Assembly (NCBI GenBank): GCA_902801205.1
Contig: CADCHE010000006.1
Span: forward strand, 124,001 to 188,000
Direction of reading: 5' to 3'
DNA length: 64,000 nt
From: an uncultured Bacteroidia bacterium
Lineage (GTDB): Bacteria > Bacteroidota > Bacteroidia > Bacteroidales > UBA932
A model generated the notes under the pieces. The model made no database searches and had not been told where the DNA came from. It was given only the letters and a program-made list of their open reading frames with translations. Within the stretch, counting starts at the first letter, position 1, and each line of letters starts with the position of its first letter. A program made the position numbers and the translations under genes. Positions 17,707-27,341 of the stretch are shown piece after piece.

Positions 17707-17929
17707 CCAGGGCACAGATGCCCGCAACCGCCAGCCGGACCAGCCAGAGCAGCAGATAAAGCCCCAGCGTGACGAAAACCACGTAACCGATCATGGTGAC
17801 GAGTTCTTTCGCCGGGCGGCCGTATGCGATGATGGCCCCGAGGTTGATGAGGCAGGCGGCGGCGAAACAGCCCAGGAGGACGAACAGCTCGCGGCGGAGG
17901 TGTTTTCCCGTGATGACGATGTCTTTCAT
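17672..17929 (-). CDS. Small two-helix membrane protein
   Basis: An 85-residue protein with two predicted transmembrane segments (about 17-35 LFVLLGCFAAACLINLGAI and 46-72 IGYVVFVTLGLYLLLWLVRL) and a basic C-terminus. No family name can be assigned with certainty. It starts 8 nt after the Gfo/Idh oxidoreductase stop, and its 3' end overlaps the SGNH gene by 35 nt. Hydrophobicity pattern and operon position support a real gene. Confidence 0.7.
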   Translation of the reverse strand: MKDIVITGKHLRRELFVLLGCFAAACLINLGAIIAYGRPAKELVTMIGYVVFVTLGLYLLLWLVRLAVAGICALVTALRKGKRPA

Positions 17930-17937
17930 AGCCGGAA

Positions 17938-19260
17938 TCAGAACGTGAGGTAAGGAATCTTGTAAGCTTCAGGAAAGTCGAGGACCGTCCCTTCTTCCAT
18001 CGCCTGGTTGCCCAGCAGGCACAGCAACGTGGAATAGTAGGCTTCTTCGACGACGTCGTGCGCTTTCTCGCCGGTCAGGCAGGACTGGCAGAAGGCCGAC
18101 AGGATGGCGTCGGAGCCGTCGTGGTCGGACGAGACCATGCTCTGTCCGCTGTTGACGCTCGTACTGCCTTTCATGACGGCGTGCGGCACGTAGGCCGACT
18201 GCAGCTCGGGCCGCCAGGAGGGCCCTGCGGTGGGGATGGATGCGAAGACGCCCGTCTTCACCTGGTCGAGGAGCTGGCGGATACCGGGGATCTGGTCGTC
18301 TTCCTCCAGGTAGTAGACGCCGCGCGAAAGGTCCATCGTGCCCTTGCTGCCGAGGATCTGCTCGTCCATGCCGTTGTACTTGTTGGAAATCAGCGACTCG
18401 AAGTTGATCTTCCGTCCGTCCGCATACTGGTAGATGACGTTGACGCTGTCATAGACTTCGCGGCCGTCCTTCCAGAAGACGATGTCGCCCATGCCGGCGA
18501 TGCGGGAAGGCACCTTCCCGATGGCCCAGTTGCAGACTTCCAGCTGGTGCGAGGCCAATTCGGTCATCAGGCCGCCGGAGTACTCCTTGTAGAGGCGCCA
18601 GTTGATCCAGCGCTCCAGGTCGGGCGAGGGAACCGGCCGGCGCCAGTCGGCGTTGCGGAACCAGTGGCAGCGCATCCCGACGACATCGCCGATAAGCCCT
18701 TCGTGGATCATGGCCATCGCCTTCACGTATTTTTCGTCGTACATACGCTGCATGCAGAAGTACAGGGCACGGTCGGACTGCTTGTATGCTTCGTAGACGG
18801 CCTTGCATTCATCCATCGTGCGGGTCATCGCCTTCTCGCAGAAGACATGCTTCCCGGCGGCAAGGGCGTCGAGGGTGATGCTGGCATGCAGGTGCAGCGG
18901 GGTGGCGATGATCACGCCGTCCAGCTGTTCTTTCTCCAGCATCTGCCGGTAATCTTCATATCCTTTGGCGGTGGGATACAGCGCCAGCGCCGCCTCCCGG
19001 TTGGGAGCGTAGGGGTCGCAGATGGCCACCAGGTCGGCGTGCGGGATCGCCAGGAGGTTATGGATGTGGTACTGCCCGCGGGACCCGGATCCGATCAGTC
19101 CGAGCCGCGCTTTCTCCTTGCCGAGTTCCTGCAGTTTTTCCGGCGTGCAGGACAACAGCCAGGGCATCGAGGACAGCAGGGCGGCTCCGCCGGTCACCGA
19201 GAGCAGGCTCTTGATGAAGCCGCGGAGCGAGAGGTCTACCGATTCTTTGTTTTCGTTCAT
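17938..19260 (-). CDS. Gfo/Idh/MocA-family oxidoreductase, exported
   Basis: A 440-residue NAD(P)-dependent sugar oxidoreductase of the Gfo/Idh/MocA family. The N-terminus carries an export signal with a lipobox-like LLSC (Cys38). A Rossmann motif RLGLIGSGSRGQYHI follows, and the conserved EKAMTRTMDECK is the family EKP-type site. ELASHQLEVCNWAIG lies in the C-terminal substrate domain. Exported members in Bacteroidetes often process glycosides with tightly held NAD. ATG 19260 (MNENKE) is chosen; the longer frame to 19296 would cross the apbE promoter. It is divergent from apbE and followed by the small membrane protein. Confidence 0.92.
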   Translation of the reverse strand: MNENKESVDLSLRGFIKSLLSVTGGAALLSSMPWLLSCTPEKLQELGKEKARLGLIGSGSRGQYHIHNLLAIPHADLVAICDPYAPNREAALALYPTAKGYEDYRQMLEKEQLDGVIIATPLHLHASITLDALAAGKHVFCEKAMTRTMDECKAVYEAYKQSDRALYFCMQRMYDEKYVKAMAMIHEGLIGDVVGMRCHWFRNADWRRPVPSPDLERWINWRLYKEYSGGLMTELASHQLEVCNWAIGKVPSRIAGMGDIVFWKDGREVYDSVNVIYQYADGRKINFESLISNKYNGMDEQILGSKGTMDLSRGVYYLEEDDQIPGIRQLLDQVKTGVFASIPTAGPSWRPELQSAYVPHAVMKGSTSVNSGQSMVSSDHDGSDAILSAFCQSCLTGEKAHDVVEEAYYSTLLCLLGNQAMEEGTVLDFPEAYKIPYLTF

Positions 19261-19304
19261 GGTCGCGTATTCTTGACGTGGGGACAAAAGTAACAAAGTT
19301 TTCT

Positions 19305-19312
19305 TATATTTG
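19305..19312 (+). promoter_or_regulatory. -7 promoter element of the apbE operon
   Basis: TATATTTG ends 5 nt before the apbE ATG at 19318, which predicts a start of transcription at or very near the start codon. No clear -33 element is visible. Confidence 0.5.
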
Positions 19313-19317
19313 TGAAA

Positions 19318-20121
19318 ATGTGTACGAACGATTGGTCATTTTTTGACGGTGCGGCACTTTTTCACGGCGCGGTGCCCCGTGTGATGGGGACGCGTCTGGA
19401 GGTTGTGACGGCAGGGACGCCCCTGCCGGAAGTGACGCCTTTCTGGAATTGGCTGAAAGAGGAAGCGTTCCGTCTGGATGCACTTCTGAACCGCTTCGAC
19501 CCGGAGAGCGCAGTGTCCCGTGCACGGGAAACGTCGCGCCAAGGGCCCGTACCGGCAGGTCCGGAACTGGCCGTCCTGCTGCGGGAAGCGCTTGCGTACC
19601 GGGAGCGGACGGGAGGCCTGTTCGACGTCACCCTGGGCAGGGGAGGGGTCCGGCAGGAAGACGGTACGCTCGTACTGGAAAACGCCGACCTGGACTTCGG
19701 TGGTTTCGCGAAGGGCTATCTTCTTCGGGAGGCGAAAGGACGGCTGGCGGCCGCCGGCATCCGCTGCGCCTTCGTAGATTTCGGCGCCAGCGCCATCCTG
19801 GGGGTCGGCACCCATCCGCATGGCGACAGTTGGCTTGTGGAAGTGAACGATCCCTTCCATCCCGGCGTCGTCCTGGCCCGGACCGCCCTGCGCGACCGGG
19901 CGCTGTCCACTTCCGGCAACATGCCGGGCTATACGGGACACATCGTTCATCCCGCGACCGGGCGCGCGGTGGAAGGCCGGAAGGTGGTGACGGCGGTGGC
20001 GGATGATCCGCTGGATGCGGAAGTCCTGACGACGGCGCTGATGGCGGCCTCCTTTGCGGAAAGGGAGAAACTCCGCGGGATGTTCCCGGATATTCAAACG
20101 GAAATATTTGAAATTCAATAA
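19318..20121 (+). CDS. apbE: FAD:protein FMN transferase (ApbE family)
   Basis: A 267-residue ApbE-type enzyme that attaches FMN covalently to target threonines, for example in Nqr/Rnf subunits and fumarate-reductase-like flavoproteins. Supporting motifs are GTRLEV near the start, ENADLDFGGFAKGYLLREA, FVDFGASAILGVG and ALSTSGNMPGYTGHIVHPATG. It is shorter than typical ApbE (about 330) and has no obvious lipoprotein signal, so it may act in the cytoplasm. A -7 element ends 5 nt before ATG 19318. It is 3 nt upstream of the SDR gene, so it heads a five-gene operon; no obvious flavinylation target lies within it. Confidence 0.88.
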   Translation: MCTNDWSFFDGAALFHGAVPRVMGTRLEVVTAGTPLPEVTPFWNWLKEEAFRLDALLNRFDPESAVSRARETSRQGPVPAGPELAVLLREALAYRERTGGLFDVTLGRGGVRQEDGTLVLENADLDFGGFAKGYLLREAKGRLAAAGIRCAFVDFGASAILGVGTHPHGDSWLVEVNDPFHPGVVLARTALRDRALSTSGNMPGYTGHIVHPATGRAVEGRKVVTAVADDPLDAEVLTTALMAASFAEREKLRGMFPDIQTEIFEIQ

Positions 20122-20124
20122 TCT

Positions 20125-20949
20125 ATGGAAAAGAAAGATTGGTTTGACTTGCAAGGAAAGGTGGCCGTGATGACGGGCGCCAGCGGGGTCATCGGCTCGG
20201 TGGCCGTGCGGTATTTTGCCTCCCAGGGCGTGAAGATGGTGCTGCTCGGCCGGCCCCAGTCGCGCGACAAGAACATGCGCCTCGTCGAAGAGATCCTCGC
20301 CGACGGCGGCGAAGCCTGCTTCCTGCCGACGGACATCCTCGACAAGGCGGTCCTGGAAGAGAACTGCCGCGAGATCGTCTCCCGCTATGGCGGCATCGAC
20401 ATCCTGCTCAACGCCGCCGGCGGCAACATGCCGGCCGCGACCGTCCCGCCGGACAAGACCCTCTTCGACCTCGATGTCGACGCGGTACGCAAAGTGGTGG
20501 ATGTCAATCTTTTCGGAACCATCCTGCCGACGATGGTCTTCGCCCGGGCGATGGTCGAGCGCGGGAAGGGCAGCATCATCAATTTCTGCAGCGAGACTTC
20601 CCTCCGGCCGCTGACCCGCGTGGCGGGATACGGCGTGGCGAAGGCGGCGGTGGCCAACTGGACCAAATACCTGGCCGGCGAACTGGCCATCAAGTTCGGC
20701 GACGGACTGCGTGTCAACGCCATCGCCCCTGGTTTCCTGCTGACCGACCAGAACCGCTCCCTGCTGACGAATCCCGACGGTTCGCTGACCGACCGTTCCC
20801 ACAAGATCCTGTCCCATACGCCTTTCGGCCGCTTCCTGGAGCCCGAGGAGCTGCTGGGAACCCTGCATTACCTCGCCTCCGACGCTTCCGCGGCCGTCAC
20901 CGGCACGATCTGCGTCGTGGACGGCGGTTTCGATGCCTTTACCCTTTAG
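20125..20949 (+). CDS. SDR-family D-fructuronate reductase-like oxidoreductase
   Basis: A 274-residue short-chain dehydrogenase with the cofactor motif TGASGVIGS near residue 18, the NAAGG motif (LLNAAGG) and the catalytic YGVAK. Its position 4 nt before uxuA suggests it converts D-fructuronate to D-mannonate, the step that precedes mannonate dehydratase in glucuronate breakdown. SDR enzymes filling this role are known in Bacteroides and Bacillus. The exact substrate is inferred from context. Confidence 0.88.
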   Translation: MEKKDWFDLQGKVAVMTGASGVIGSVAVRYFASQGVKMVLLGRPQSRDKNMRLVEEILADGGEACFLPTDILDKAVLEENCREIVSRYGGIDILLNAAGGNMPAATVPPDKTLFDLDVDAVRKVVDVNLFGTILPTMVFARAMVERGKGSIINFCSETSLRPLTRVAGYGVAKAAVANWTKYLAGELAIKFGDGLRVNAIAPGFLLTDQNRSLLTNPDGSLTDRSHKILSHTPFGRFLEPEELLGTLHYLASDASAAVTGTICVVDGGFDAFTL

Positions 20950-20953
20950 TGCC

Positions 20954-22147
20954 ATGAAGAAAGACCTCTACCTGATGCGCGAGAGCTGGCGCTGGTACGG
21001 CCCGGACGACCCGGTGAGCCTGGATTACATCCGGCAGACCGGCGTCACGGACATCGTCCACGCCTTGCACCACATTCCCAACGGAGCGGTCTGGCCCGTG
21101 GAGGAGATCCGCGCCCGCCAGGCCCTCGTCGCCGCCTCCGGCCTGACCTGGAGCGTGGTGGAGAGCGTGCCGGTGCACGAACACATCAAGACGCGGACCG
21201 GCGACTTCCGCGTGTACATCGAGCACTACAAACAGACCTTGCGGAACCTGGGCGCCTGCGGCATCCGCTGCGTGACCTACAACTTCATGCCCGTGCTCGA
21301 CTGGACCCGGACCGACCTGGACTACCGCCTGCCCGACGGGTCCACCTGCCTGCGCTTCGAGAAGGCGGCCTACATGGCCTTCGACCTCTATCTCCTGCAG
21401 CGGGAAGGGGCCGAGGCAGACTACACGCCGCAAGAGCGGGAGAAGGCGGCGGCGCGTTTCGCGGCGATGGACGATGCGGAGAAACAGAAACTGACCCGGA
21501 CCATGCTGGCCGGCCTTCCCGGCAGCGAAGAGAGTTTCACGCTGGAGCAGTTCCGCGCGCAGCTGGATCGCTACCGCGACATCGACGCCGACCGCCTGCG
21601 GGCGAACCTGGTGGCCTTTCTCCAGGAGGTCTGCCCGGTGGCCGACGAGGCCGGCGTCCGCCTGGTCATCCATCCCGACGACCCGCCCTTCCCGATCCTC
21701 GGGCTGCCGCGCATCCTGTCCACGGCCGACGATTTCCAAGCCCTGGTCGATGCCGTTCCGAACCCCTCGAACGGCCTGTGCCTGTGCACCGGATCCTTCG
21801 GTATCCGTGCCGACAACGACCTGGTCGCCATGCTCCGCCGGTTCGGCGACCGGACGGACTTTGTCCACTTCCGCAGCACGCAGCGCGATGCGGAAGGAAA
21901 CTACTATGAAGCGTCCCATCTGGAGGGAGATGTAGACATGTACGGCATGATGAAAACCCTGCTCGATGTGATGCAGCGCCGCCGTTTCCGCATCTTCTGC
22001 CGTCCCGACCATGGGCACCGGATGTGCGACGACCTGAAGAAAACCAGCAACCCCGGCTATTCCTGCTACGGGCGCATGCGCGGCATCGCCGAGCTGCGCG
22101 GCCTGCAGGCGGGCATTGCCGGTGCGTTGTACGGATGTGAAGATTAA
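20954..22147 (+). CDS. uxuA: Mannonate dehydratase
   Basis: A 397-residue UxuA that dehydrates D-mannonate to 2-keto-3-deoxy-D-gluconate in the glucuronate pathway. Family features include [38 protein letters not shown], the metal-site region [20 protein letters not shown] and the C-terminal CRPDHGHRM. Start ATG 20954 is preferred to an upstream in-frame codon at 20933 inside the SDR gene. It is followed by the GH29 gene after 12 nt, linking uronate use to hydrolysis of fucose-containing glycans. Confidence 0.97.
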   Translation: MKKDLYLMRESWRWYGPDDPVSLDYIRQTGVTDIVHALHHIPNGAVWPVEEIRARQALVAASGLTWSVVESVPVHEHIKTRTGDFRVYIEHYKQTLRNLGACGIRCVTYNFMPVLDWTRTDLDYRLPDGSTCLRFEKAAYMAFDLYLLQREGAEADYTPQEREKAAARFAAMDDAEKQKLTRTMLAGLPGSEESFTLEQFRAQLDRYRDIDADRLRANLVAFLQEVCPVADEAGVRLVIHPDDPPFPILGLPRILSTADDFQALVDAVPNPSNGLCLCTGSFGIRADNDLVAMLRRFGDRTDFVHFRSTQRDAEGNYYEASHLEGDVDMYGMMKTLLDVMQRRRFRIFCRPDHGHRMCDDLKKTSNPGYSCYGRMRGIAELRGLQAGIAGALYGCED

Positions 22148-22159
22148 ACGGACCTACCC

Positions 22160-23488
22160 ATGAAAACGAAAACCACGATCCTCGCGCTGGCCGTCCTGCT
22201 CCTCTGCACCACGGCCGTTTCTGCGCAGACCTATACCCCGTCCGAGGACAACCTGGCCGCCCGCCGGGAACTGAAGGACGACCGTTTCGGCATCTTCCTG
22301 CACTGGGGTATCTACAGCATGTTCGGACAGGGCGAATGGTACCTGAACACCGGAAAACTCAACCGCGACGAGTATGCCCATGCCGCCGCCGGTTTCTTTC
22401 CTTCCCGTTATGACGCCCGGGAGTGGGTGCGTGCTTTCAAGGATGCGGGTGCTTCCTATGTGACGATTACGTCCCGCCACCATGACGGCTTCTCGATGTT
22501 CCGGACGGCCTGCACGCCGTACAACATCGTGGATGCCACCCCTTATGCCCACGACGTCATCGCCGACCTGGCTGACGCCTGCCATGAGCAAGGCGTCGCC
22601 CTCCAGTTTTACTATTCGCTCCTGGACTGGATGCGTGACGATTATCCCGGCGGCGGCACGGTCTGGGCCGGCAGCGGCAAGGATCCGCAAAAAGCGGACT
22701 ACGATTCCTATTTCAATTTCATGAAAGGACAGGTGAAGGAACTCCTGCAGCAGTACGCCCCGGTCCGCGCGCTCTGGTTCGACGGCTGGTGGGACCACCG
22801 CGAGGCCGGTTTCCCCTGGCGGATGGAGGAGTTCTACGCGTACATCCACGGTCTCCAGCCGTCCTGCCTGGTCGGCAACAACCATCACCGCTATCCGTTC
22901 GAAGGCGAGGATTTCCAGATGTTCGAGCGCGACCTTCCCGGACACAACGAAGCCGGTTTTTCGGAGGGGCAGGAAGTCAGCCGGCTCGTCCCGCTGGAGA
23001 TGTGCCAGACGATGAACAATACCTGGGGCTACAGCGTCAGCGACCATGCTTACAAGAGCTCGACAGAACTGATCCGTACCCTGGCGCGCGCCGTGTCGCT
23101 GGATTCGAACCTGTTGTTGAACATCGGACCGCGTCCTGACGGATGCCTGCCGGAGGAGGCGCTCGACCGCCTGAAGGAGATCGGTGCCTGGATGCGCCTC
23201 AACGGGGCGTCGATCCGCGGTTGCGGGCCCGGCCCGCTGGCCGAGCAGGACTGGGGCGTGACGACCGCTCCTTCCGACGATCCGAAAGTCTTCTATGTCC
23301 ATCTTTTCTCGTCGCCCGGCGCCGTGCTGGAACTGCCCGTCACGTTCCGACGTATCGCCTCCGTCACCGCGCTGGCTGACGGAAGCAAGCTGGCCTTCCG
23401 AAAGATGAAGGACAAACTGTATGTCACCCTGCCTTCCTCCTTGCCGGAAGAGAATGCGGATTTCGTAATCAAAGTACTTGCAAAATGA
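22160..23488 (+). CDS. GH29 alpha-L-fucosidase, exported
   Basis: A 442-residue glycoside hydrolase with a signal peptide (residues 1-22, AVSAQ). GH29 hallmarks are DDRFGIFLHWGIYSM, SYVTITSRHHDGFSMF and the catalytic nucleophile Asp in RALWFDGWW, followed by NNTWGYSVSDHAYKSS. It releases alpha-L-fucose from host or plant glycans in the periplasm or at the surface. It lies in the apbE-SDR-uxuA operon, and its TGA overlaps the ATG of the next DUF3857 gene. Confidence 0.95.
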   Translation: MKTKTTILALAVLLLCTTAVSAQTYTPSEDNLAARRELKDDRFGIFLHWGIYSMFGQGEWYLNTGKLNRDEYAHAAAGFFPSRYDAREWVRAFKDAGASYVTITSRHHDGFSMFRTACTPYNIVDATPYAHDVIADLADACHEQGVALQFYYSLLDWMRDDYPGGGTVWAGSGKDPQKADYDSYFNFMKGQVKELLQQYAPVRALWFDGWWDHREAGFPWRMEEFYAYIHGLQPSCLVGNNHHRYPFEGEDFQMFERDLPGHNEAGFSEGQEVSRLVPLEMCQTMNNTWGYSVSDHAYKSSTELIRTLARAVSLDSNLLLNIGPRPDGCLPEEALDRLKEIGAWMRLNGASIRGCGPGPLAEQDWGVTTAPSDDPKVFYVHLFSSPGAVLELPVTFRRIASVTALADGSKLAFRKMKDKLYVTLPSSLPEENADFVIKVLAK

Positions 23489-25464
23489 GATTGAAAGGAT
23501 TGCTCTGTGCGTGCATCGTGCTCGCTTCTGCCATTCCCCTGCACGCGCAGATTGCCGGAAGTTCCGTTTTCGGCAACGTGACGCTTGCGGACATGAACAT
23601 GTCCTCCTATCCTGCAGATACCTCCGCTGCCGCCGTCGTGCTTCAGAAACAGCGCCTGGTGGATATCAGCCTGACGGGCGAGCTGGAACCCCGCCGCGTC
23701 GAGACGGTGTACCGCCGCATCAAGATCCTCAAGGAGAGCGGAAAGGACCGCGCCGACTTCCAGCTGCTCTGCTACCGGAGCAGCAATGTCGTCGAGTCCA
23801 TCCGTGTTTCGACGGCCTGCACCTGCAACATGGAAGACGGGCAGATCGTCCGCTCGTACCTCTCGAAGGAGGACATCCACGAGGATGATCCGTACGACAA
23901 CGTGCACCGCTATACGTTTTCTTTGCCGAACGTGCGCGTCGGTTCGGTCCTGGAGGTTGTCTTCGTGCTGGAGTCACCCCGCTATTGGGACGTCGGCCGG
24001 CTTGACCTGCAGGAGGATATCCCCGTCATGAAGGCCGGTGTCGAAGTGTCGTATCCGAGCTGCTTCGAGTTCAACCGCATCAAGGTGGGCTACCTGGACT
24101 TCTCCCATGCGATGCGGTCCCGGACGGAATTCTTTCAGGTCCGGGGCGGCCCTTCTTATGACATGCTGTATGTGACGGATGTCATTTCGGCGTCGAACCT
24201 GCCTGCGGTGGAGGCGGACGAGAATTGCTTCTGCCCCTCCCAGTACGGACTGGCGGTCCAGTACGAAATGGATAAAGTCAATCTGCCCGGCGTGTTCGAA
24301 CGGGATTTCAGCACGACTTGGGAGCGGGTCGACGACGCCTTCGTGAAGGAAGGCCTCCTGAAAGCCTGTGCGACGAAACTGAAATTCGCCAAGGAGGTCG
24401 AGGCGGCTGCCGCCGCAGCGGAAGACGAGGATGCCTGCATCGCCGCGCTGCGCGCCCTGGTGCTTTCCAAGGTCCGCCCCAACGGCAACCTCCGCCGCTT
24501 GCCGGCCCTTTCCGCCGCCTTGAAGAAGGGCGAAGGGTCCAGTGCGGATCTGAACGCCCTGTTTGCTTCGGCGCTTTCGCAGTGCGGGTACAAGGCGGAG
24601 CCGGTCATGGTCAAGACGCGTAACCGGGGCATTGTCCTGGAGAGCCTGCCGTCTGCGGACATGTTCGACTCCTTTATCCTGGCCGTGACCACGCCGAGCG
24701 GACGGAAGTGCTTCGTCGATGCCCTGTCCGACGCGGGATACATCGATGTCCTGTCTCCGCAACTGCTTTCCGACCACGGGCGGATCGTCCGTGAAAAGGG
24801 GAAGGGAGAGTGGGTCGACCTGGGCGCTTCGGCCAAAGGCCTCCTGAATGAATATGTGAAATGGACCGTCGGAACGGACGGCAGCCTTACCGGCGTCTAT
24901 TCCGTCAATGCTTACCAGGAGGCGTCTTACGACATGAAGGATGAATTCAACGAAGCTGAGGACGAGGCCTCTTTCATCGACGGCTTGGAGAAGCTGACGG
25001 GCGGGGAACTGTCTGATTTCAAGGCGGAGCAGATGGAGGACTGGAGTCCCTCCTGCGCTTTCTCCTGTACGGTCTCCCACGAACCTGCAGGCCCTTCCGG
25101 CGACCGGATCTATGTCCGTCCGTTCGTCCGTCCTTATCATACGCTCGAGTCTTTCCGCGCGACCAGGCGTTCCGTGCCGGTCGACTTCCGGTATCCGGAG
25201 CAGATCCGCTTCACGGCGAACATCACGATCCCGGAGGGGTATACGGTGGAGGAACTCCCGCAGGCGGTCAGCCTCGTGGAAAACCTTTCCGGCTGCCGGG
25301 CGCAGATGAAAGTGTCCTTCGATGGGAACCAGACCGTATCCCTCTCCTATGTGTATGGCTCGGATGCGATGCAGGTCCTTCCGGATGGATATGTGCACCT
25401 GCGGGCTTTCTGGGGGAAGATGTGTGAACTCTATGATACCGTCATTGTGCTGAAACGTCAGTGA
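23485..25464 (+). CDS. DUF3857 protein with a degenerate transglutaminase-like domain
   Basis: A 659-residue exported protein (signal peptide 1-22, PLHAQ). The N-terminal half fits DUF3857 (RRVETVYRRIKILKESGKDRADF, then ENVHRYTFSLPNV-like strands). The middle resembles the transglutaminase-like fold. Where the catalytic Cys should be (GDCK in its paralogue) it reads GSSADLNALFAS, and the His position reads DSFILAV, so protease or transglutaminase activity is probably lost. It may be a binding or scaffold protein. It is coupled to GH29 by an ATGA overlap. Its last 23 nt overlap the paralogous DUF3857 gene on the other strand. Confidence 0.85.
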   Translation: MRLKGLLCACIVLASAIPLHAQIAGSSVFGNVTLADMNMSSYPADTSAAAVVLQKQRLVDISLTGELEPRRVETVYRRIKILKESGKDRADFQLLCYRSSNVVESIRVSTACTCNMEDGQIVRSYLSKEDIHEDDPYDNVHRYTFSLPNVRVGSVLEVVFVLESPRYWDVGRLDLQEDIPVMKAGVEVSYPSCFEFNRIKVGYLDFSHAMRSRTEFFQVRGGPSYDMLYVTDVISASNLPAVEADENCFCPSQYGLAVQYEMDKVNLPGVFERDFSTTWERVDDAFVKEGLLKACATKLKFAKEVEAAAAAAEDEDACIAALRALVLSKVRPNGNLRRLPALSAALKKGEGSSADLNALFASALSQCGYKAEPVMVKTRNRGIVLESLPSADMFDSFILAVTTPSGRKCFVDALSDAGYIDVLSPQLLSDHGRIVREKGKGEWVDLGASAKGLLNEYVKWTVGTDGSLTGVYSVNAYQEASYDMKDEFNEAEDEASFIDGLEKLTGGELSDFKAEQMEDWSPSCAFSCTVSHEPAGPSGDRIYVRPFVRPYHTLESFRATRRSVPVDFRYPEQIRFTANITIPEGYTVEELPQAVSLVENLSGCRAQMKVSFDGNQTVSLSYVYGSDAMQVLPDGYVHLRAFWGKMCELYDTVIVLKRQ

Positions 25465-27334
25465 CGCGTTTCAGGATGAGTTGGGCATCATATTGCTTTC
25501 CGACTTTCCGTGCGAATTCCCGGTATGCTTCATATCGGGAATTTTCGCATTGGAAGGGTTTGGCTTCATAGCGCTGCGTGATGCGGACGGCGTTGCCTTC
25601 TGCAACGGCCTCGGAGCGGAAGACGCCCCATTCCGAGTCCAGCACGACGGGCTCAGGCAGGCTTTCGACCGTGTATCCAGCCGGAATCCGGAGGAGGATC
25701 CGGTCTTCCGTCACATATCCTTTCGTGGCGACGAAAGCCTCTTCGCGCGCTGCTTTCTGCCAGGACAGCCCCTTGCTGACCGGGTTGACCGGAACGAAGA
25801 TGCGTCCGCTTCCGGTGGTCGCATAACTGCGGGTGAAGAAGCGGTATCCGAATGTCATCTCGGGGCAGAATGCCGTTCCCTGGCCAGCATAGGTGTCAAA
25901 ATTGTCGGTGATGGATTCGACCCGTAACCGCTCCGTCTGGAACTTCATGCCTCCGGTCAGGATGCGGGTCCGGTCTTCCTCCTTCCAGGTGGAGAAGTCC
26001 AGATAGGGCTCGATATAATCCAGATAAAGGTGACGGCGGATCTGGACGGAGGCCTCTCCGTTTTCGGAAAGGCTGACTTCCGTTTCCTGTATGCGGCGTC
26101 GGAGCGAGTCCGGGTAGCTTCCGATGCGGAACAGCTTCCCTCCGTCCGGCCCGATCAGGACGGCCTCATGCCCGGCGGCGTGGCGGTGCCGGTATCCCAG
26201 GGGCTCCAGCGGGTTCGTGCATTCGACGAAGACGGTGTCCTGCTGTTCGGGAAGGGGGACGGCCAGCATGGCATGGTTCATTTGGCCGACGGTCGTGAAT
26301 CCCGGCAGCAAGTCTTTCCGATCGGTGTGGATGATGTAGTACTCCGAGGGAACGCCGACGGCCTTCAACAGGGCTTTCAGGTAGTTGGACAGAGCTTTGC
26401 AGTCGCCGTAGCCCGTCCGTGCCACTTCTTCCGCCGGCGCGGGCTTGAGGCCGCCGATCCCGAGCTGGATGCTCACATACCGGGTCTGCTCCCTGAGGAA
26501 GCCGTACAGGACTTTCAGTTTTTCCAAAGGGGTCTTGCAGTCCCGGGTCATCTCCTGCAGCCGGGCCGTCAGTTCGTCCGGCAGGGAGTCCGCCCCTTCC
26601 TGCAGGGAATAGAGCCATGCCCCGTATTCCTTCCAGCCGGACTGCGTCCCTTTCGTCCCCGCATAGGAAAAATCCACGGGGGCGGCGAGTACGAGCGGAA
26701 TCCGCTCGAAGGCGGGCGGTGCCATCTCCTCGTCGGCGAACGGGCCGACAGGACCGGCTTCCCACCGGTAGACGGTCCGTTTCTTTTCCGTCACGGGATC
26801 GTGCGCCTTCACGTGGGCGGCGTACTGGATGATCTGCGTCCCTTCCGGAACCTCGATGCTGCAGGAGGCGCGTTTCAGCTGGACCCCGGCACCGTCCAGC
26901 GGGGCGAAGGCCGGGAAGCTGATGACCCCCTTCTTGTATTGGAGGGTATAGTCGTAGGTGACGGTAAGCGGCAGGCGCGTGGCCTGCGAAGGGGCATAGG
27001 CGTGCAGGAATCCGTCATCGACCAGCCCGGACGAGTAGGCGACGCTTGTCAGGTCCTTGCGCGAGAGTTTCGTCTTTTCCCCGGTTGCGGAGACGATCTC
27101 CCCGCTGAAGGAGCCCAGGCTGGCGAACGTGTCCGTGTAGATATACACGGCCGCTTCGCGGAGTCCCGCCTTGTCCTGGACGGTGACTGTGTATCTGACG
27201 TGGAGCGTCCCCGTCACGGCGGACTGCAGCGTGAAAGCCGCGTCATACGCTTCAATGACGGCCACCGCCTTCTTCTGGGCGCCCGCATACAGGCAGGCGC
27301 CCAGAAGGGTCAGCAGTGTGAGAAGACGCTTCAT
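25442..27334 (-). CDS. DUF3857/transglutaminase-like exported protein
   Basis: A 630-residue exported protein (signal 1-19) with DUF3857 in the first half and an apparently intact transglutaminase-like domain. The active-site Cys is in TGYGDCKALSNYLKALL, the His in GQMNHAMLAVPL, and the acidic partner in FVECTNPLEPLGY. The C-terminal third is a beta-rich DUF3858-like region. Its role in Bacteroidetes is unknown; cysteine peptidase or cross-linking activity is plausible. It lies 7 nt after the GH2 gene and overlaps its convergent paralogue by 23 nt. Confidence 0.88.
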   Translation of the reverse strand: MKRLLTLLTLLGACLYAGAQKKAVAVIEAYDAAFTLQSAVTGTLHVRYTVTVQDKAGLREAAVYIYTDTFASLGSFSGEIVSATGEKTKLSRKDLTSVAYSSGLVDDGFLHAYAPSQATRLPLTVTYDYTLQYKKGVISFPAFAPLDGAGVQLKRASCSIEVPEGTQIIQYAAHVKAHDPVTEKKRTVYRWEAGPVGPFADEEMAPPAFERIPLVLAAPVDFSYAGTKGTQSGWKEYGAWLYSLQEGADSLPDELTARLQEMTRDCKTPLEKLKVLYGFLREQTRYVSIQLGIGGLKPAPAEEVARTGYGDCKALSNYLKALLKAVGVPSEYYIIHTDRKDLLPGFTTVGQMNHAMLAVPLPEQQDTVFVECTNPLEPLGYRHRHAAGHEAVLIGPDGGKLFRIGSYPDSLRRRIQETEVSLSENGEASVQIRRHLYLDYIEPYLDFSTWKEEDRTRILTGGMKFQTERLRVESITDNFDTYAGQGTAFCPEMTFGYRFFTRSYATTGSGRIFVPVNPVSKGLSWQKAAREEAFVATKGYVTEDRILLRIPAGYTVESLPEPVVLDSEWGVFRSEAVAEGNAVRITQRYEAKPFQCENSRYEAYREFARKVGKQYDAQLILKRVTDVSAQ

Positions 27335-27341
27335 CGGCGTG

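Noticed and set aside
18058-19293. A 411-codon plus-strand frame opposite the Gfo/Idh gene
   Set aside because: The minus-strand product matches the whole Gfo/Idh family; the plus-strand translation has no domain and is rich in Arg, Asp and Val, as expected for an antisense frame.
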